Source of the DNA: Campylorhamphus procurvoides
Lineage: Eukaryota; Chordata; Aves; Passeriformes; Dendrocolaptidae
Assembly: GCA_013396655.1 (NCBI GenBank)
Contig: WBMV01007499.1
Coordinates: forward strand, 423,353 to 487,352
DNA length: 64,000 bases
Direction of reading: 5' to 3'
The notes under the pieces were generated by a model. It worked only from the letters and a program-made list of their open reading frames with translations, did no database searches and was not told the origin of the DNA. Below are positions 63,002 through 64,000 of this stretch, piece by piece (the first letter of the stretch is position 1; every line of letters begins with the position of its first letter). Made by a program: the position numbers and the translations under genes.

Positions 63002-64000
63002 TTAGGTCTTCCTCATCTGGTGACTGGTGTCCTGCAATATACAACTCAGAAATATGGATTTGTTTTTTCCCAAGATTAAACTTCTTTGAGGCACACACTG
63101 AATCTCTCCATCCTTCCTCATTACCCACAAGTGTATCCTGGCCCTTGAGCGAAAACAACCCCACAAATGGGTTTGTCCTGGCCCAAGGGAGGAGTAAGCC
63201 AAACAGCTTTACCTAGCATACTTCTCAAGTGGATCGCTGGAACTTTGTCTCCATCAACAGTGTGGAGGGATTCTGCTTGGGCAAGGCCAGCTCGATTTAC
63301 AGAACTTCTAGTGTTGACTAGCCAGGTGGCCTTGGCTAAGTGTTTATCCCAGTTCTTAAAAGATCCCCCACCTAATGCTTTCAAAGTGGTTTTTAACAGT
63401 CCATTACATCGTTCAACCTTCCCAGCGGCTGGTGCATGATATGGAATGTGATATACCCACTCAATACCATGCTCCTGTGCCCAAGTAGGAATGAGATTGT
63501 TCTTGAAATGAATCCCATTATCCAGCTCAATTCGTTCTGGAGTGCCATGTCGCCACAGGACTTGCTTTTCGAGACCCAGAATAGTATTCTGGGCAGTTGC
63601 ATGAGCCACTGAATAAGTCTCGAACCATCCAGTGGTTGCTTCCACCATGGTAAGCACATAGTGTTTACCTTGGTGAGTCTGTGGCAATGTGATGTAATCA
63701 ACCTGCCATGCCCCCCCATATTTATACTTGTCCCAACGTCCACCATACCACAGGGATGTCACTCTCTTTGCTTGTTTAATGGCAGCACAGGTTTCACAAT
63801 CATGGATAATCTGAGAGACGGTGTCCATGGTTAAATCCACCCCTCGGTCTTGTGCCCATTTATAGGTGGCATCTCTACCCTGATGACCTGAGGCATCATG
63901 GGCCCATCGAGCCAGAAACAGCTCTTCTTTATGCTGCCACTCTAGATCTGCTTGGGACACACTGACTTTTGCAGCTTAGTCTGCTTGTCTGTTGTTGTCA
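63002..64000 (-). pseudogene. pol: Retroviral pol, integrase region, disrupted
   Basis: The open part is 63960 down to 63121 (279 codons from a GTG, no true start; this is internal to pol). Counting from that GTG: zinc-binding H21, H26, C55, C58 (HX4H...CX2C); catalytic core D88 (WQVDY), D147 (ELDNG) and E183 (GKVERCNG), with exactly 35 residues between the last two, the D,D35E signature; then the start of the C-terminal DNA-binding domain. Two breaks: an in-frame TAA at 63976-63978 just upstream of the open part, and a frameshift near 63121-63130, after which similarity continues in another - strand frame (63130 to about 63002, with GEIQCVPQ and LILGKNK) to a stop. The catalytic residues survive, but the reading frame as given cannot make full-length Pol. 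The closest relatives are avian ERV integrases. Confidence 0.9.

Larger units (their letters stand above)
62208..64000 (-). mobile_element. Endogenous retrovirus, 3' part (pol end and 3' LTR), cut by the window edge
   Basis: Read on the - strand: integrase coding region (from the window edge down to about 63000), about 215 non-coding bases, a purine-rich tract (about 62786-62803) and an LTR to 62208. gag, the rest of pol and the 5' LTR would lie beyond 64000. There is no room for env between integrase and LTR, a layout shared with ERVL-type and other env-less families; I cannot fix the class. It sits 787 bases beyond the EIPR1 stop, in convergent orientation. Pol is broken (nonsense codon and frameshift). 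Confidence 0.9.

Noticed and set aside
63121..63960. Functional integrase or live provirus
   Set aside because: A nonsense codon upstream and a frameshift in the C-terminal domain break the frame.

Overview
The window is vertebrate nuclear DNA, almost certainly from a bird and most likely a passerine. Evidence: AT-rich sequence with very long introns; several CR1 LINE fragments; a tRNA-Ile-derived SINE with a CR1-like tail (TguSINE1 type, described from zebra finch); and avian-type endogenous retrovirus (ERV) LTRs and pol. No bacterial, phage, CRISPR or operon-like features were seen. Nearly all short open frames are chance frames in intronic DNA.

The one host protein-coding gene recognised is EIPR1 (TSSC1), a WD40 protein of the GARP/EARP tethering system, on the + strand. 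Six coding exons lie at 24233-24389, 37994-38093, 47468-47604, 51427-51594, 52791-52958 and 61246-61420. All have GT-AG borders and compatible phases. They encode 300 full residues, matching residues 88-387 of the roughly 387-residue family protein. The first ~87 residues must be encoded upstream of the window, so bases 1-24232 read as intron.

Region by region. 1-24232 is upstream intron. It holds a probable LTR (2111-2814), a 1992-bp block present twice in tandem around a single N (2322-4313 and 4315-6306; very likely an assembly artefact), a probable non-LTR retrotransposon piece inside that block, CR1 fragments, a solo LTR (11831-12205) and a strong CTCF-like motif (10420-10433). At 21.0-25.2 kb there is an old, diverged duplication, and the first visible EIPR1 exon lies between the two arms. 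24390-61245 is exons and introns with a TguSINE1-like element, CR1 pieces, two further candidate LTRs, a possible retrocopy and a palindromic DNA-transposon-like element. 61421-62207 is the 3' flank of EIPR1. From 62208 to the right edge lies the 3' end of an endogenous retrovirus on the - strand: LTR, polypurine tract, then integrase. Its zinc-binding and D,D35E residues are intact, but the frame carries a nonsense codon and a frameshift, and there is no room for env.

No new multi-gene system was found. The observations most worth a check are the false duplication, the diverged duplication around an EIPR1 exon, the long in-frame intronic extension before the fourth visible exon, the palindromic element and the zinc-finger-bearing retrotransposon fragment.
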